Source: Duganella alba
Lineage (GTDB): Bacteria > Pseudomonadota > Gammaproteobacteria > Burkholderiales > Burkholderiaceae_D
DNA: 38,841 bases
Assembly (NCBI RefSeq): GCF_009674495.1
Contig: NZ_WKJN01000043.1
Coordinates: forward strand, 1 to 38,841
Direction: 5' to 3'
A model generated the notes under the pieces. That model saw only the letters and a list, made by a program, of their open reading frames with translations. It was not told where the DNA came from and ran no database searches. The position numbers and the translations under genes were made by a program. Below are positions 1 through 8,095 of the stretch, piece by piece. How positions within the stretch are numbered: the stretch's first letter is position 1; each line of letters opens with the position of its first letter.

Positions 1-330
1 GGTCAGCCCCAGCACGCCGTAGCCCAGCAGCGCCAGCCCGAGCACCGCGCCGCTCCACGCGGCAGCGCCCAGCAGCGGCGCGCAGGCCGTGCCCACGCAC
101 ACCGCCAGCAGCAGCAGGCGGAAGCGACGCCACAGCGGGTACAGCGCCGGGCCGGCCGCCAGCTGCCATACATTAGTAATTGACGAAGGCACAATCAGCA
201 GCGCGGCGGCTTCCAGCGGCGACATGCGCAGCGTCAGCAGCGCCACCGCCACCGTCGGCAACCCCATGCCCGTCACGCCCTTCACCAGGCCGGCCAGTAC
301 GAAAACCGAAGCAATAAATAAAGTATCCAT
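1..330 (-). CDS. TauE/SafE family permease, 3' end cut by window
   Basis: Integral-membrane permease of the TauE/SafE (sulfite/organosulfonate exporter-like, DUF81) family, located in the inner membrane. Only the first 110 codons are present; the gene runs off the left edge. The visible protein begins MDTLFIASVFVLAGLVKG and continues with the glycine-rich GVTGMGLPTVAVALLT segment typical of the first helix pair. A second hydrophobic block follows after a short RRFR cytoplasmic loop. An in-frame ATG three codons upstream (337-339) is an alternative start; neither has a strong Shine-Dalgarno. The gene is divergent from a LysR regulator 77 bases away, a common regulator/permease pairing, so the LysR protein probably controls it. 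The substrate cannot be read from the sequence. Confidence 0.8.
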   Translation of the reverse strand, partial: MDTLFIASVFVLAGLVKGVTGMGLPTVAVALLTLRMSPLEAAALLIVPSSITNVWQLAAGPALYPLWRRFRLLLLAVCVGTACAPLLGAAAWSGAVLGLALLGYGVLGLT

Positions 331-407
331 GGACGCCATTGTGCGCCGCCGGCACGGCGCTGAAAATCTGGAATATACTGAGCCAGACTTCGGAAAAACC
401 ATAGGCT

Positions 408-1307
408 ATGCGCTTCGACCTGACCGACCTGAAACTATTCATCCATATCGCCGACAGCGGCAGCATCACGGCCGGCGCGCAGCTGGCGCACCTGGCGCTG
501 CCCTCGGCCAGCGCCCGCATCCGCGGCATGGAGGAAGCGCTCAACGTGCCGCTGCTGCAGCGCGGCCGGCGCGGCGCCGAACCGACCGAGGCGGGCCGCA
601 CGCTGTTGCAGCACGCGCGCGCCATCACGCGGCAGGTGGAAGACATGCACGCCGACCTGGCGCAATTCGCCACCGGCCTCAAAGGCCAGGTGCGGCTGCT
701 GTGCAACACCTCGGCCATGACCGAGTTCCTGCCGGACGCGCTGGCGGCCTTCCTGCAAGCGCATCCGCAGTTGAGCATCAACCTGGAGGAACGCCTGAGC
801 CGCGACATCGTGCAGGCGGTGGCCGACGGTGTCGCCGACATCGGCATCGTCAGCGACGCCAGCGACCACGGCGCGCTGCAAACCTTCCCCTTCCGCGACG
901 ATCCGCTGGTGCTGGCCATGGCGCGCAGCCATCCGCTGGCGCAGGCGCTGGGCCACAAGCGCCACATCGCGTTTGGCGACGCGCTGGCGCACGACTTCAT
1001 CGGCCTGGCCGGTGACAGCGCGCTGCAGCAGTACGCCGCCGGGCAGGCGGCGAGGCTGGGCCGGCGCATGCATTGCAAGATAAGGCTGCGCAGCTTCGAG
1101 GCCATCTGCCGCATGGCCGCCAGCGGCGCCGGACTGGCGCTGCTGCCCGCAACAGCGGCGCGACGCGTCAGCGAAGACCTGCGCGTGGTGAAGTTGAGCG
1201 ACGACTGGGCCGACCGCAAGCTGCTGATCTGCGTGCGCGACGAAGCCGCCCTGCCCGGCTACGCGCGCGAACTGGTGGCGGCGCTGCGCCAGCCGTCCGC
1301 AGCCTAG
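408..1307 (+). CDS. LysR family transcriptional regulator
   Basis: DNA-binding regulator of 299 residues, the normal LysR length. Residues about 4-62 form the winged helix-turn-helix (DLTDLKLFIHIADSGSITAG, then the SASARIRGMEEALNVPLLQR recognition region). Residues about 90-295 form the periplasmic-binding-protein-like effector domain. It is divergent from the TauE/SafE permease, so local control of that gene and autoregulation are likely; the effector is unknown. The ATG at 408 gives the canonical LysR N-terminus. Its TAG stop lies in a CTAG shared with the stop codon of the convergent FapA-like gene, so the two genes overlap tail to tail by four bases and leave no room for a separate terminator. 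Confidence 0.93.
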   Translation: MRFDLTDLKLFIHIADSGSITAGAQLAHLALPSASARIRGMEEALNVPLLQRGRRGAEPTEAGRTLLQHARAITRQVEDMHADLAQFATGLKGQVRLLCNTSAMTEFLPDALAAFLQAHPQLSINLEERLSRDIVQAVADGVADIGIVSDASDHGALQTFPFRDDPLVLAMARSHPLAQALGHKRHIAFGDALAHDFIGLAGDSALQQYAAGQAARLGRRMHCKIRLRSFEAICRMAASGAGLALLPATAARRVSEDLRVVKLSDDWADRKLLICVRDEAALPGYARELVAALRQPSAA

Positions 1308-3172
1308 TCGGCGGTGTACGGCGCCCAGTTGATCGGCGCCACGTGGCCGGAGTGCAGCACCGTCATGCCTTGCGCGGCGGTGCGCACCTTGGCCTTGACC
1401 TCCTTGGCCGGACGATCGTAAGGCGGCGGCTCGCCGGGCACGAAGGTCATGGTCCGCAGCAGCACGTCGCCGGTCAGCAGTTCGACCGTGCAGCGCGAGC
1501 CGCGTATCAGGGCCGACTTCTGCCTCTGCACCTGATCGACCTCGCCCTGCGCCTGCTCCTGCTGCACCTGCGCCGCCTTCATCGCCAGCGAAATCTTGGC
1601 CACCTGGCGCAGCGACGGGCCGACCGCCTCCGCCATCTTCTGAAACAACGGCAGCTGCTCCGGCGTCAGCACCACCTCGCGCTTGCGCACGCGGGTGGCC
1701 AGCGTCAGGTAGTTGCGGACTTCGGTCTGGCTGGTGATGGCGTCCATCTCGGCCTTGCGTTCATCGGCTTCGCGCGCCGCATGCTGCACCTTCGGTTGCA
1801 GCTCGGCGATCTTCTTGTCGAACCTGGCGGTGTCCGGCACCAGCGCGTACAGCAGCATTTCGCTCTGCTTGCGCGGCCCGGCGTGGACGATCTCGATCTT
1901 GCGGGCGGCGATGGCGCAGCCTTCGGCCACCTTGATCACCACCTCGTCGGCGATGATCTCGCAATTGCTGGCCTCCCCGATCACCACCCGGCTGCCGGTG
2001 ATGATGCAGCTTTCGGCGCGCGCCAGCGCCACCTCGCCGCGTTTGGTCTGCAACACCGCGCCCGAGGCCACGCCCTTGACGCGGATGCCGCCGTCGGCGT
2101 TGGTGACGGTGCCGCCCATCAGGTTCTTGCTCAACGTGACGTCGCCGCCGCGCGAGGCGATGTTGCCGAACACGTCGCCGTGGATGGTGATGTTGCCGCC
2201 TTCGACCGAGCGCTGTTCCTGCACGTCGCCGAATTCCTCGTACTCGCCGGTCAGTTGCAGGTTGCCGGTGGTGCGCGCGCTGACGCCTTCGCGGCTGATG
2301 ATCTTGGGACCGATCGACAGCCGCTTGCTGCCCGGGTCCACGCTGAGGAAGCCCTCCACCGCCGACACCAGGAATTCGCCGCCGCGCAGGTTCTCGATCA
2401 CCGTGCCGTCGCCGGCCACGCTGGCCAGCTCGATATCGCGCGGCAGCGGCGGGTCCAGCACCAGGCCGGAAAGCTCGAAACCGCGCACGCCCGGCGCGCG
2501 CGGCACCTTGCGCAGCAGCTTGACGTGCGGCTTCACCTGCGGAAAACGGTTCTGGAAGCTTTGCAGGTCCAGCCGGCCGTCGCCCATGTCCTTGGGCGCG
2601 TTGCTGCGGTGGATATCCTGCGACACTTCAACGATGGCGGCGTCCTTGCCCGGCACCGCATTCAGGCGGCGGGCCACCACGATGCGCGCCAGCCGCCCGG
2701 TGGCGATGACGTCGCGCACCGCCGGCGCGTCGATGCCGAAGCGGATGCCCTTGACCCACATGTCGGCCACGAATTCGTCGAAGTTCAGGCGCGCCGGCTG
2801 CGGCGGCATGTCCGGCACATCGAAGAACACCGGCTCGAAATAGTATTCGGCCTCGCCGTTGATGACCTTGACCGTCTTGTACAGGGTGCGGCGCGGCGCG
2901 TGGAACGGCTCGATGCTGTCGGCAAAGCGCAGCAGCGGCTTGTCGCGCAGGCTGTCCGGCAGGTCCGGGCCGACGTTGTACAGCATCTTGCTGAACACCG
3001 CGTAATCGAGGCCGGCGAAATAGGCGCTGCTCATGAAGACCTGGCTGACCGCCGACAGGCTCGCCGCTGCCGACGCATCGGCCTTGAAATAGACGCCGTC
3101 GGCGCGCTTGACGATCGCTGCAGGGAGATCGCCTTCCGCAGTTGGTTCCAGCGCCGTAGCGTCGTCTGACAC
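1304..3172 (-). CDS. FapA/DUF342 family protein (downstream paralog)
   Basis: 622-residue protein of the FapA (DUF342) family, which in some bacteria affects flagellar assembly or polarity but is often found away from flagellar genes; its biochemical role is not established. An N-terminal domain (about residues 18-110, starting IVKRADGVYF) precedes the FapA core. From about residue 315 to 427 there are short repeated beta turns (GDVFGNIASRGGDVTLS, NADGGIRVKGVASG, EASNCEIIADEVVI) that look like a right-handed beta-helix. The C-terminal third is Glu/Gln/Ala-rich and probably coiled coil. No signal peptide or membrane segment is seen. The start is a GTG; the upstream Shine-Dalgarno (GGGGA) is modest. 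It follows its paralog by 99 bases on the same strand, and the two share long near-identical blocks such as DLQSFQNRFPQ and RTTGNLQL. Confidence 0.87.
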   Translation of the reverse strand: MSDDATALEPTAEGDLPAAIVKRADGVYFKADASAAASLSAVSQVFMSSAYFAGLDYAVFSKMLYNVGPDLPDSLRDKPLLRFADSIEPFHAPRRTLYKTVKVINGEAEYYFEPVFFDVPDMPPQPARLNFDEFVADMWVKGIRFGIDAPAVRDVIATGRLARIVVARRLNAVPGKDAAIVEVSQDIHRSNAPKDMGDGRLDLQSFQNRFPQVKPHVKLLRKVPRAPGVRGFELSGLVLDPPLPRDIELASVAGDGTVIENLRGGEFLVSAVEGFLSVDPGSKRLSIGPKIISREGVSARTTGNLQLTGEYEEFGDVQEQRSVEGGNITIHGDVFGNIASRGGDVTLSKNLMGGTVTNADGGIRVKGVASGAVLQTKRGEVALARAESCIITGSRVVIGEASNCEIIADEVVIKVAEGCAIAARKIEIVHAGPRKQSEMLLYALVPDTARFDKKIAELQPKVQHAAREADERKAEMDAITSQTEVRNYLTLATRVRKREVVLTPEQLPLFQKMAEAVGPSLRQVAKISLAMKAAQVQQEQAQGEVDQVQRQKSALIRGSRCTVELLTGDVLLRTMTFVPGEPPPYDRPAKEVKAKVRTAAQGMTVLHSGHVAPINWAPYTAD

Positions 3173-3271
3173 AGTTGAATCCCCAGGAAGATGTACGTCG
3201 GACCGCGCGGCCCTTCACTTTTTGATGTTAGCCCAAGATTAGCATGTTACGCCGGGCTAGCGCCAGCCGCT

Positions 3272-5182
3272 TCAAGGAGAAACCGGCCGCTGGCGCGAAT
3301 TCAGGTGCCAGTCGAGCGAGCCGCCGCTGTCGGCAAACAGCAACTCGCCGCCGACCGGCGTGCCGCGCAGGCGCTGCTTCAGATCCTTGGGCGGCAGCTG
3401 CCGCAGCGCCGCGGTGTCGCCGCCGAACGGCATGGTGCGCACCATGGTCTCGCCGCTGGCCATGTGCAGGCCGCAGCGGGCGATGCCGGCCGCCTCCACC
3501 TTCTGTTCGATCACGCGCGCCAGCCGCTCGCTCAGCAGCTTGTGCTGGGTCATGCCGACCTGCAGCTCCAGCTTGTGCTTCTGCAGCGCCTTCATCTCCT
3601 CGTCAACCGCGCCGGCGATTTTGCGCAGGAACTGGCCCTGCTCCGGCGTCAGCACCAGTTCCTGGGTGCGCAGCTTGGCCGCCAGCGCCAGGTAGCGGCG
3701 CACGTCCGGCAGCGCCGAGATGCGCTCGACCTCCTGCTGGTTGGCCTCGTTGGCCAGGGCGAAGCCGGCCACCCGCGTTTCCAGTTCGGCGATCTCCTGG
3801 TCGAAGTGCGTCACGTCCTTGACCAGGACATAGATGAGCATCTCGGTGCGGCGGCGTGGTCCGGCGCTTTCCACTTCGACGTTGCGGCCGGCCACGGCGC
3901 AGCCTTCGGCCACCGACAGCAGCACCACGTCGCCGATGATCTCGCAGTTGGACGCCTCCTCCACCGTCACGTTGACGCCGGAAATGACGCAGTTCTCGGC
4001 GCGCTGGATGGTGACGGCGCCGTTGGCCGCGTAGATCACCGCGTTGGACGCCACGCCGGCGATGGTGATGCTGCCGGCCGCGTTGTGCACGCTGCCGCTG
4101 ACCAGGTTCTGGTCCAGCACCACGGTGCCGCCGCGCGAATGGATATTGCCGTAGACGTTGCCGTGCACCGTGATGTCGGTGCCGGTGACGTCGCGCTGCT
4201 CCTGCACGTCGCCGTATTCCTCGTAGGCGCCGGCCAGTTGCAGATTGCCGGTGGTGCGCCCGCTGACGCCTTCCAGGCTGACGATTTTATCGGTGATGGA
4301 GATGCGGTTGGATTTCGCGTCCACGCTGAGAAAACCTTCGCGGGTGGACACCAGGTACTCGCCGTCCTCGAACATGCGGGCCTCTGTGCCTTCGCCGGCG
4401 AAAAAGCGCAGCGTCAGATCCTTGGGCGGCGCCGGCTCGGTCTTGCGGCCGGCCAGGTCGAAGCCCGGCAGTCCCGGCTCGCTCGGCAGCTTTTTCAGCA
4501 GCCGCATATCGGCCTTGATCTGCGGGAAGCGGTTCTGGAAGCTTTGCAGGTCGATGCGGCCGTCGGCGCGCGCCTTGGGCGCGTCGCTGCGGTGCAGGTC
4601 GGAGGAAATCTCGACCACGGTGGCGTCCTTGCCCGGCTCCGGCTCGAGGTCGGTGGCGAAGGTGATGCGGTCGGCCTTGGGCGAGGCCATGGCCGCCTTC
4701 ACCGCCGCCACGTCGATGCCGAACTGGATGCCCTTGTTCCACATGTCGGCGATGAATTCATCGATGTCGAGCTGCACCGGGCGTTCCGGAATCACGGTGC
4801 CGTCGGGCAGCGTCTCCTCGTCGAGGAACAGCGGCTGGAAGGTGTATTCGGCGTAGGACAGGCTGACCTTGGGACTCTTGTAGAGCGCCAGGCGGCCGCC
4901 GTCGAACACGCGCACCGCGTCGGCCAGGCGCAACGCCTGCAGCGTGCCGCTGTCCGGGCCGATGTCGTACAGCGCCTTCATCAGCGCGGCATAATCCAGC
5001 CCGGCCAGATACCAGCCGGAGCGGAACACGTGCGCCACCGCCGCCGTCAGCGCCGGCTTGGGCATCCCCAGATCGATATAAATTCCGTCCGCGCGCTTCA
5101 CCAAACCTATAGGCAAGCCAGGACCGGAAGCTTGTGGCTCCTGGCCGTCGGCTGGCGCTGCGGATGCAACGTCTTGAACCAC
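3272..5182 (-). CDS. FapA/DUF342 family protein (upstream paralog)
   Basis: 636-residue FapA-family protein, the first gene of a tandem pair. It has the same layout as its neighbour: an N-terminal domain beginning near residue 25 (GLVKRADGIYIDLG), the FapA core, a beta-helix-like repeat block at about residues 324-437 (GNVYGNIHSRGGTVVL, EASNCEIIGDVVLL) and a helical coiled-coil tail at about 450-560. The start is GTG with an excellent GGAGGA Shine-Dalgarno five bases upstream, which decides this start. The upstream region is unusually AT-rich and holds three perfect dyads and a plausible promoter, unlike the rest of the window. The pair probably arose by tandem duplication. Flagellar genes are not present nearby, so a flagellar role is not supported by context. 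Confidence 0.87.
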   Translation of the reverse strand: MVQDVASAAPADGQEPQASGPGLPIGLVKRADGIYIDLGMPKPALTAAVAHVFRSGWYLAGLDYAALMKALYDIGPDSGTLQALRLADAVRVFDGGRLALYKSPKVSLSYAEYTFQPLFLDEETLPDGTVIPERPVQLDIDEFIADMWNKGIQFGIDVAAVKAAMASPKADRITFATDLEPEPGKDATVVEISSDLHRSDAPKARADGRIDLQSFQNRFPQIKADMRLLKKLPSEPGLPGFDLAGRKTEPAPPKDLTLRFFAGEGTEARMFEDGEYLVSTREGFLSVDAKSNRISITDKIVSLEGVSGRTTGNLQLAGAYEEYGDVQEQRDVTGTDITVHGNVYGNIHSRGGTVVLDQNLVSGSVHNAAGSITIAGVASNAVIYAANGAVTIQRAENCVISGVNVTVEEASNCEIIGDVVLLSVAEGCAVAGRNVEVESAGPRRRTEMLIYVLVKDVTHFDQEIAELETRVAGFALANEANQQEVERISALPDVRRYLALAAKLRTQELVLTPEQGQFLRKIAGAVDEEMKALQKHKLELQVGMTQHKLLSERLARVIEQKVEAAGIARCGLHMASGETMVRTMPFGGDTAALRQLPPKDLKQRLRGTPVGGELLFADSGGSLDWHLNSRQRPVSP

Positions 5183-5368
5183 GGTCTTCCTCCAAACGGC
5201 ACGCAGTCAGCCGGGAGGCATTGCGTGTAATTAATTAATCTTACACGCACACCATGGGAAAGATAGTGGAAATGCTGCTGGAAACGCTGCGACTGTGAGG
5301 ATATTGATACAAATCAATAATAGACAAATAATAAACGTAACGTTTAATTATCGTTAGTTGCCGTAGAA
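5183..5368 (-). promoter_or_regulatory. AT-rich leader/promoter of the FapA pair with three dyads
   Basis: This 186-base gap is markedly AT-rich. On the minus strand a candidate sigma70 promoter is TTGTCT (5327-5322), 18 bases, TATCCT (5303-5298), giving a start near 5291 and a leader of about 110 bases. A perfect 7-bp dyad (TATTGAT/ATCAATA, 5302-5319) sits between the -35 and -10. A second (TAAACG-TAA-CGTTTA, 5332-5346) lies just upstream of the -35. A third, 9-bp dyad (TGCGTGTAA-N10-TTACACGCA, 5222-5249) lies in the leader about 40 bases before the GTG start. The dyads are seen directly; an operator role is inference. Confidence 0.45.
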
Positions 5369-5773
5369 TTAACGGCGCGGCGGGTTGGCGTACAGATCCT
5401 GGCTCACTTCGTTGATCTGGCGGCGCAGGTCGCGGCGCTCGTCCGGCGTCATGCGGCCGACGCGGCGGCTCATCTCGGCGTTGCGGCTGGCATCCTGCAT
5501 GGCGCGGCGCTGCTCCTCGGCGCGCGCCTCGTAGCTGCGCGGATCGAGCTGGCGCGCATCGCCGGGGCGCGGCTGGTCGCCGCGCGGCGCGTTCTGCTGT
5601 TGCGGCTGCTGTTGGTGCTGCGGTTGGTCGCGGCGCGGACCGTTGGGACCATCGGGATCGGCATGCGCCAGGCCGGCGGCCAGCAGGCCGCACAGCAATG
5701 CGGAAGCCACGGAGGATCGAACGCAAAAAGATGCGCTAGCTGCCGCGAATTTTCTTTTGTGATCGATGAACAT
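5369..5773 (-). CDS. Small exported Gln/Arg/Pro-rich protein, unknown function
   Basis: 134-residue protein I do not recognise. Residues 1-38 look like a long signal peptide: basic HKRK, then a hydrophobic SALLCGLLAAGLAHA segment ending in an AHA-D cleavage site. The mature part begins with a low-complexity region rich in Gln, Pro, Asp and Arg (about 39-75), followed by a charged helical C-terminus with the motif RMTPDERRDLRRQINE and ending in QDLYANPPRR. It is probably periplasmic. The ATG at 5773 is preceded by CAGGGA at good spacing. It is divergent from ompR, and tandem OmpR-like repeats lie upstream of its candidate promoter, so it may be an OmpR target. No function can be assigned. Confidence 0.7.
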   Translation of the reverse strand: MFIDHKRKFAAASASFCVRSSVASALLCGLLAAGLAHADPDGPNGPRRDQPQHQQQPQQQNAPRGDQPRPGDARQLDPRSYEARAEEQRRAMQDASRNAEMSRRVGRMTPDERRDLRRQINEVSQDLYANPPRR

Positions 5774-5805
5774 GGCGTTCCCTGAAAAGCTGAATCTATG
5801 GCCGC

Positions 5806-5834
5806 AGTGTATGATGCTTTGACTGAGGGGGTAA
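5806..5834 (-). promoter_or_regulatory. Candidate sigma70 promoter for the exported small protein
   Basis: On the minus strand TTACCC (5834-5829) and TACACT (5811-5806) are separated by exactly 17 bases, each matching four of six consensus positions. Initiation would be near 5799, about 26 bases before the ATG. The tandem OmpR-like repeat lies 17 bases upstream of the -35, centred near -61. Confidence 0.35.
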
Positions 5835-5850
5835 GGCTAAATGGGTAAAG

Positions 5851-5868
5851 TTTGTAATAATTTGTAAT
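5851..5868. promoter_or_regulatory. Candidate OmpR-family tandem binding site
   Basis: TTTGTAAT occurs twice with a 10-bp period (5851-5858 and 5861-5868). On the minus strand it reads ATTACA-AATT-ATTACA, close to the known OmpR pattern of GTTACA-N4-GTTACA half-sites on one helical face. It lies in the divergent promoter region between the small exported protein gene and ompR itself, which fits autoregulation or activation of the exported protein. The repeats are observed; binding is inference. Confidence 0.5.
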
Positions 5869-5946
5869 GGGTCGTCCCGCACGCGTTTTCGCTGGACGAA
5901 TATGACGTTACCATAGCAACATGAATAAGACAAATCTGGCAGCCAA

Positions 5947-6714
5947 ATGACTACAACAACGACTGAATCCGGCAACAACGCCGCCGCCGGCCAAGGCCAC
6001 GCGGCCAAGATCATGGTCGTCGACGATGACGTGCGACTGCGCGACCTGTTGCGCCGCTACCTGACGGAGCAAGGCTTCAACGTCTTCACCGCCGAAAGCG
6101 CGACCGCCATGAACAAGCTGTGGCTGCGCGAGCGCTACGACCTGCTGGTGCTGGACCTGATGCTGCCCGGCGAGGACGGCCTGTCGATCTGCCGCCGCCT
6201 GCGCGGCGCCGGCGACCAGACGCCGATCATCATGCTGACCGCCAAGGGCGAGGACGTGGACCGCATCGTCGGCCTGGAAATGGGCGCCGACGACTACCTG
6301 CCCAAGCCATTCAATCCGCGCGAACTGGTGGCCCGCATCGGCGCCGTGCTGCGCCGCCGCGGCCCGGACGAAATTCCCGGCGCGCCGTCGGAAACCCCGC
6401 AGACCTTCGAGTTCGGCCAGTTCGTGCTGGACCTGGGCACGCGCACGCTGAAGAAGAACGGCGAGACCGTGCCGCTGACCACCGGCGAGTTCTCGGTGCT
6501 GAAGGTGTTCGCCCGCCACGCGCGCCAGCCGCTGTCGCGCGAAAAGCTGATGGAACTGGCGCGCGGCCGCGAATACGAAGTGTTCGACCGCAGCCTGGAT
6601 GTGCAGATCTCGCGCCTGCGCAAGCTGATCGAGCCGGACCCTTCGAGCCCGCTGTACATCCAGACCGTGTGGGGCCTGGGCTACGTCTTCATCCCGGAGG
6701 GACAGCCACGTTAA
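5947..6714 (+). CDS. ompR: OmpR-type response regulator
   Basis: 255-residue cytoplasmic response regulator of the OmpR/PhoB class. The receiver domain spans about residues 20-135, with the acidic cluster Asp26-Asp28, phospho-acceptor Asp70 (VLDLMLPG), Thr98 and Lys120 (LPKPF). The winged-helix DNA-binding domain covers about 150-250 (TTGEFSVLKVFARHARQPLSREKL, then RSLDVQISRLRKLIEPDP, then VWGLGYVF), strongly OmpR-like. The N-terminus carries an extra Thr-rich stretch of about 18 residues before the receiver. It is followed 13 bases later by envZ, so the pair is co-transcribed. The divergent promoter has OmpR-like repeats, suggesting autoregulation. Classical targets are porins and osmotic response, but no porin gene adjoins it here. 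Confidence 0.95.
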   Translation: MTTTTTESGNNAAAGQGHAAKIMVVDDDVRLRDLLRRYLTEQGFNVFTAESATAMNKLWLRERYDLLVLDLMLPGEDGLSICRRLRGAGDQTPIIMLTAKGEDVDRIVGLEMGADDYLPKPFNPRELVARIGAVLRRRGPDEIPGAPSETPQTFEFGQFVLDLGTRTLKKNGETVPLTTGEFSVLKVFARHARQPLSREKLMELARGREYEVFDRSLDVQISRLRKLIEPDPSSPLYIQTVWGLGYVFIPEGQPR

Positions 6715-6727
6715 TCCGTGGACGCCT

Positions 6728-8095
6728 ATGAAGTTGCCGTCGAAGTTACCCTTTGGCCTGCGCCTGGCCAGCCTGAAAAGCGGCTTGTTCTGGCGCACCT
6801 TCTTCCTGCTCGGCGCCCTCACCACCACCAGCATGACGGCATGGGTCGGCATGATCAGCGTGGTGCAGCACGAGCCGCAGGTGCAGCAGATTTCCGCCCA
6901 GGTGATCTCGGTGGTCACCATCACCCACGCCGCCCTCACCCACGCCGCGCCGGAACTGCGGCGCGAGCTGCTGTTCGACCTGGTGGCCAATGAAGGCATC
7001 CGCGTGTTCACGCTGGAGGAGGACGACCAGGTCGCGCCGCCGGCCGACAACGCGCTGATGCCCGACATCGAAAAGCTGGTCAAGGCCAAGCTGGGCGCCG
7101 ACACCCGCTTCTCGTCCAAGGTCAACGGCGTATCCGGCTTCTGGGTCAGCTTCAAGATCGACGACGACCTGTACTGGCTGATGCTGGAGCGCGAACGCAT
7201 CCGCGGCCTGACCGGCATCCAGTGGCTGGGCTGGGCCAGCGTGGTGTCGGTGGTGTCGCTGCTGGGCGCCGCCTTCATCTCCAGCCTGATCAACCTGCCG
7301 CTGCGCCGCCTGACCCAGGCCACGCGCGACTTCGCCCAGGGCAAGCGCCCGGCGCCGTTGCCGGAACGCGGGCCGATCGAAATCATGGAGGCCAACCGCA
7401 GCTTCAACCAGATGGTCGACGACCTGCAGCAGGTGGAATCGGACCGCGCCGTGATCCTGGCCGGCATCTCGCATGACCTGCGCACGCCGCTGGCGCGCAT
7501 GCAGCTGGAAGTGGAAATGGCCAATCTGTCGCAGGAGGCGCGCGAGGGCATGCAGTCCGACATTGGCCAGATGGACGCCATCATCGGCCAGTTCCTCGAC
7601 TACGCCAAGCCAACCGAGTCGTCCAGCTTCGTCAACGTCGACATCAGCGAGCTGCTGACCGACACCGCGCACGAAGTCTCGCGCCTGCCCGACATCCGCA
7701 TCAATACCGACATCGCGCCCGGCGCGCACGTGATGGGCAACGCCACCGACATCAAGCGCGTGATCAACAACCTGATCGAAAACGCCCGCCGCTACGGCAA
7801 GAGCGCCGACAGCGACCACACCGAGATCGACATCAAGTGCAGCGTGAAAGGCATGCACGCCTCCAAGCGTGTGGTCATCGAGGTGCAGGACCACGGCCCC
7901 GGCGTGCCGGAAGAACAGATCGAACAGCTGCTCAAGCCCTTCACCCGGCTTGACGCCGCGCGCGGCCAGGCCAACGGCGCCGGCCTCGGACTGGCGATCG
8001 TCGACCGCGTGATCACGCGCCATGGCGCCGAGCTGCTGGTGCGCAACCGCGAAGGCGGCGGCCTGCAGATCCAGATCGTGATGAAGGCCTTGTGA
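6728..8095 (+). CDS. envZ: EnvZ-type sensor histidine kinase
   Basis: 455-residue inner-membrane sensor kinase, near the length of E. coli EnvZ (450). TM1 is at about residues 22-45, a periplasmic sensor follows at about 46-160, and TM2 is at about 165-190 (WLGWASVVSVVSLLGAAFIS). HAMP follows (NLPLRRLTQATRDFAQGKR). The dimerisation/phospho-acceptor motif AGISHDLRTPLARM places the phosphorylated His at residue 249. The ATPase domain has the N box (NNLIENARRYG), G1 (DHGPGVP) and G2 (NGAGLGLAIV). It should phosphorylate and dephosphorylate the upstream OmpR. Its TGA overlaps the ATG of the next gene (TGATG), so an exported protein is translationally coupled to the two-component pair. Confidence 0.95.
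   Translation: MKLPSKLPFGLRLASLKSGLFWRTFFLLGALTTTSMTAWVGMISVVQHEPQVQQISAQVISVVTITHAALTHAAPELRRELLFDLVANEGIRVFTLEEDDQVAPPADNALMPDIEKLVKAKLGADTRFSSKVNGVSGFWVSFKIDDDLYWLMLERERIRGLTGIQWLGWASVVSVVSLLGAAFISSLINLPLRRLTQATRDFAQGKRPAPLPERGPIEIMEANRSFNQMVDDLQQVESDRAVILAGISHDLRTPLARMQLEVEMANLSQEAREGMQSDIGQMDAIIGQFLDYAKPTESSSFVNVDISELLTDTAHEVSRLPDIRINTDIAPGAHVMGNATDIKRVINNLIENARRYGKSADSDHTEIDIKCSVKGMHASKRVVIEVQDHGPGVPEEQIEQLLKPFTRLDAARGQANGAGLGLAIVDRVITRHGAELLVRNREGGGLQIQIVMKAL

Noticed and set aside
3229..3259. Small dyad TAGCCC/GGGCTA between the FapA paralogs, considered as a terminator.
   Set aside because: Only 6 bp with a 19-base loop and no T-run on either strand.
1073..5230. Long plus-strand frames opposite the two FapA-like genes.
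   Set aside because: Composition is His/Ala/Arg-rich with no recognisable domain; the minus strand gives full-length FapA proteins with good starts.
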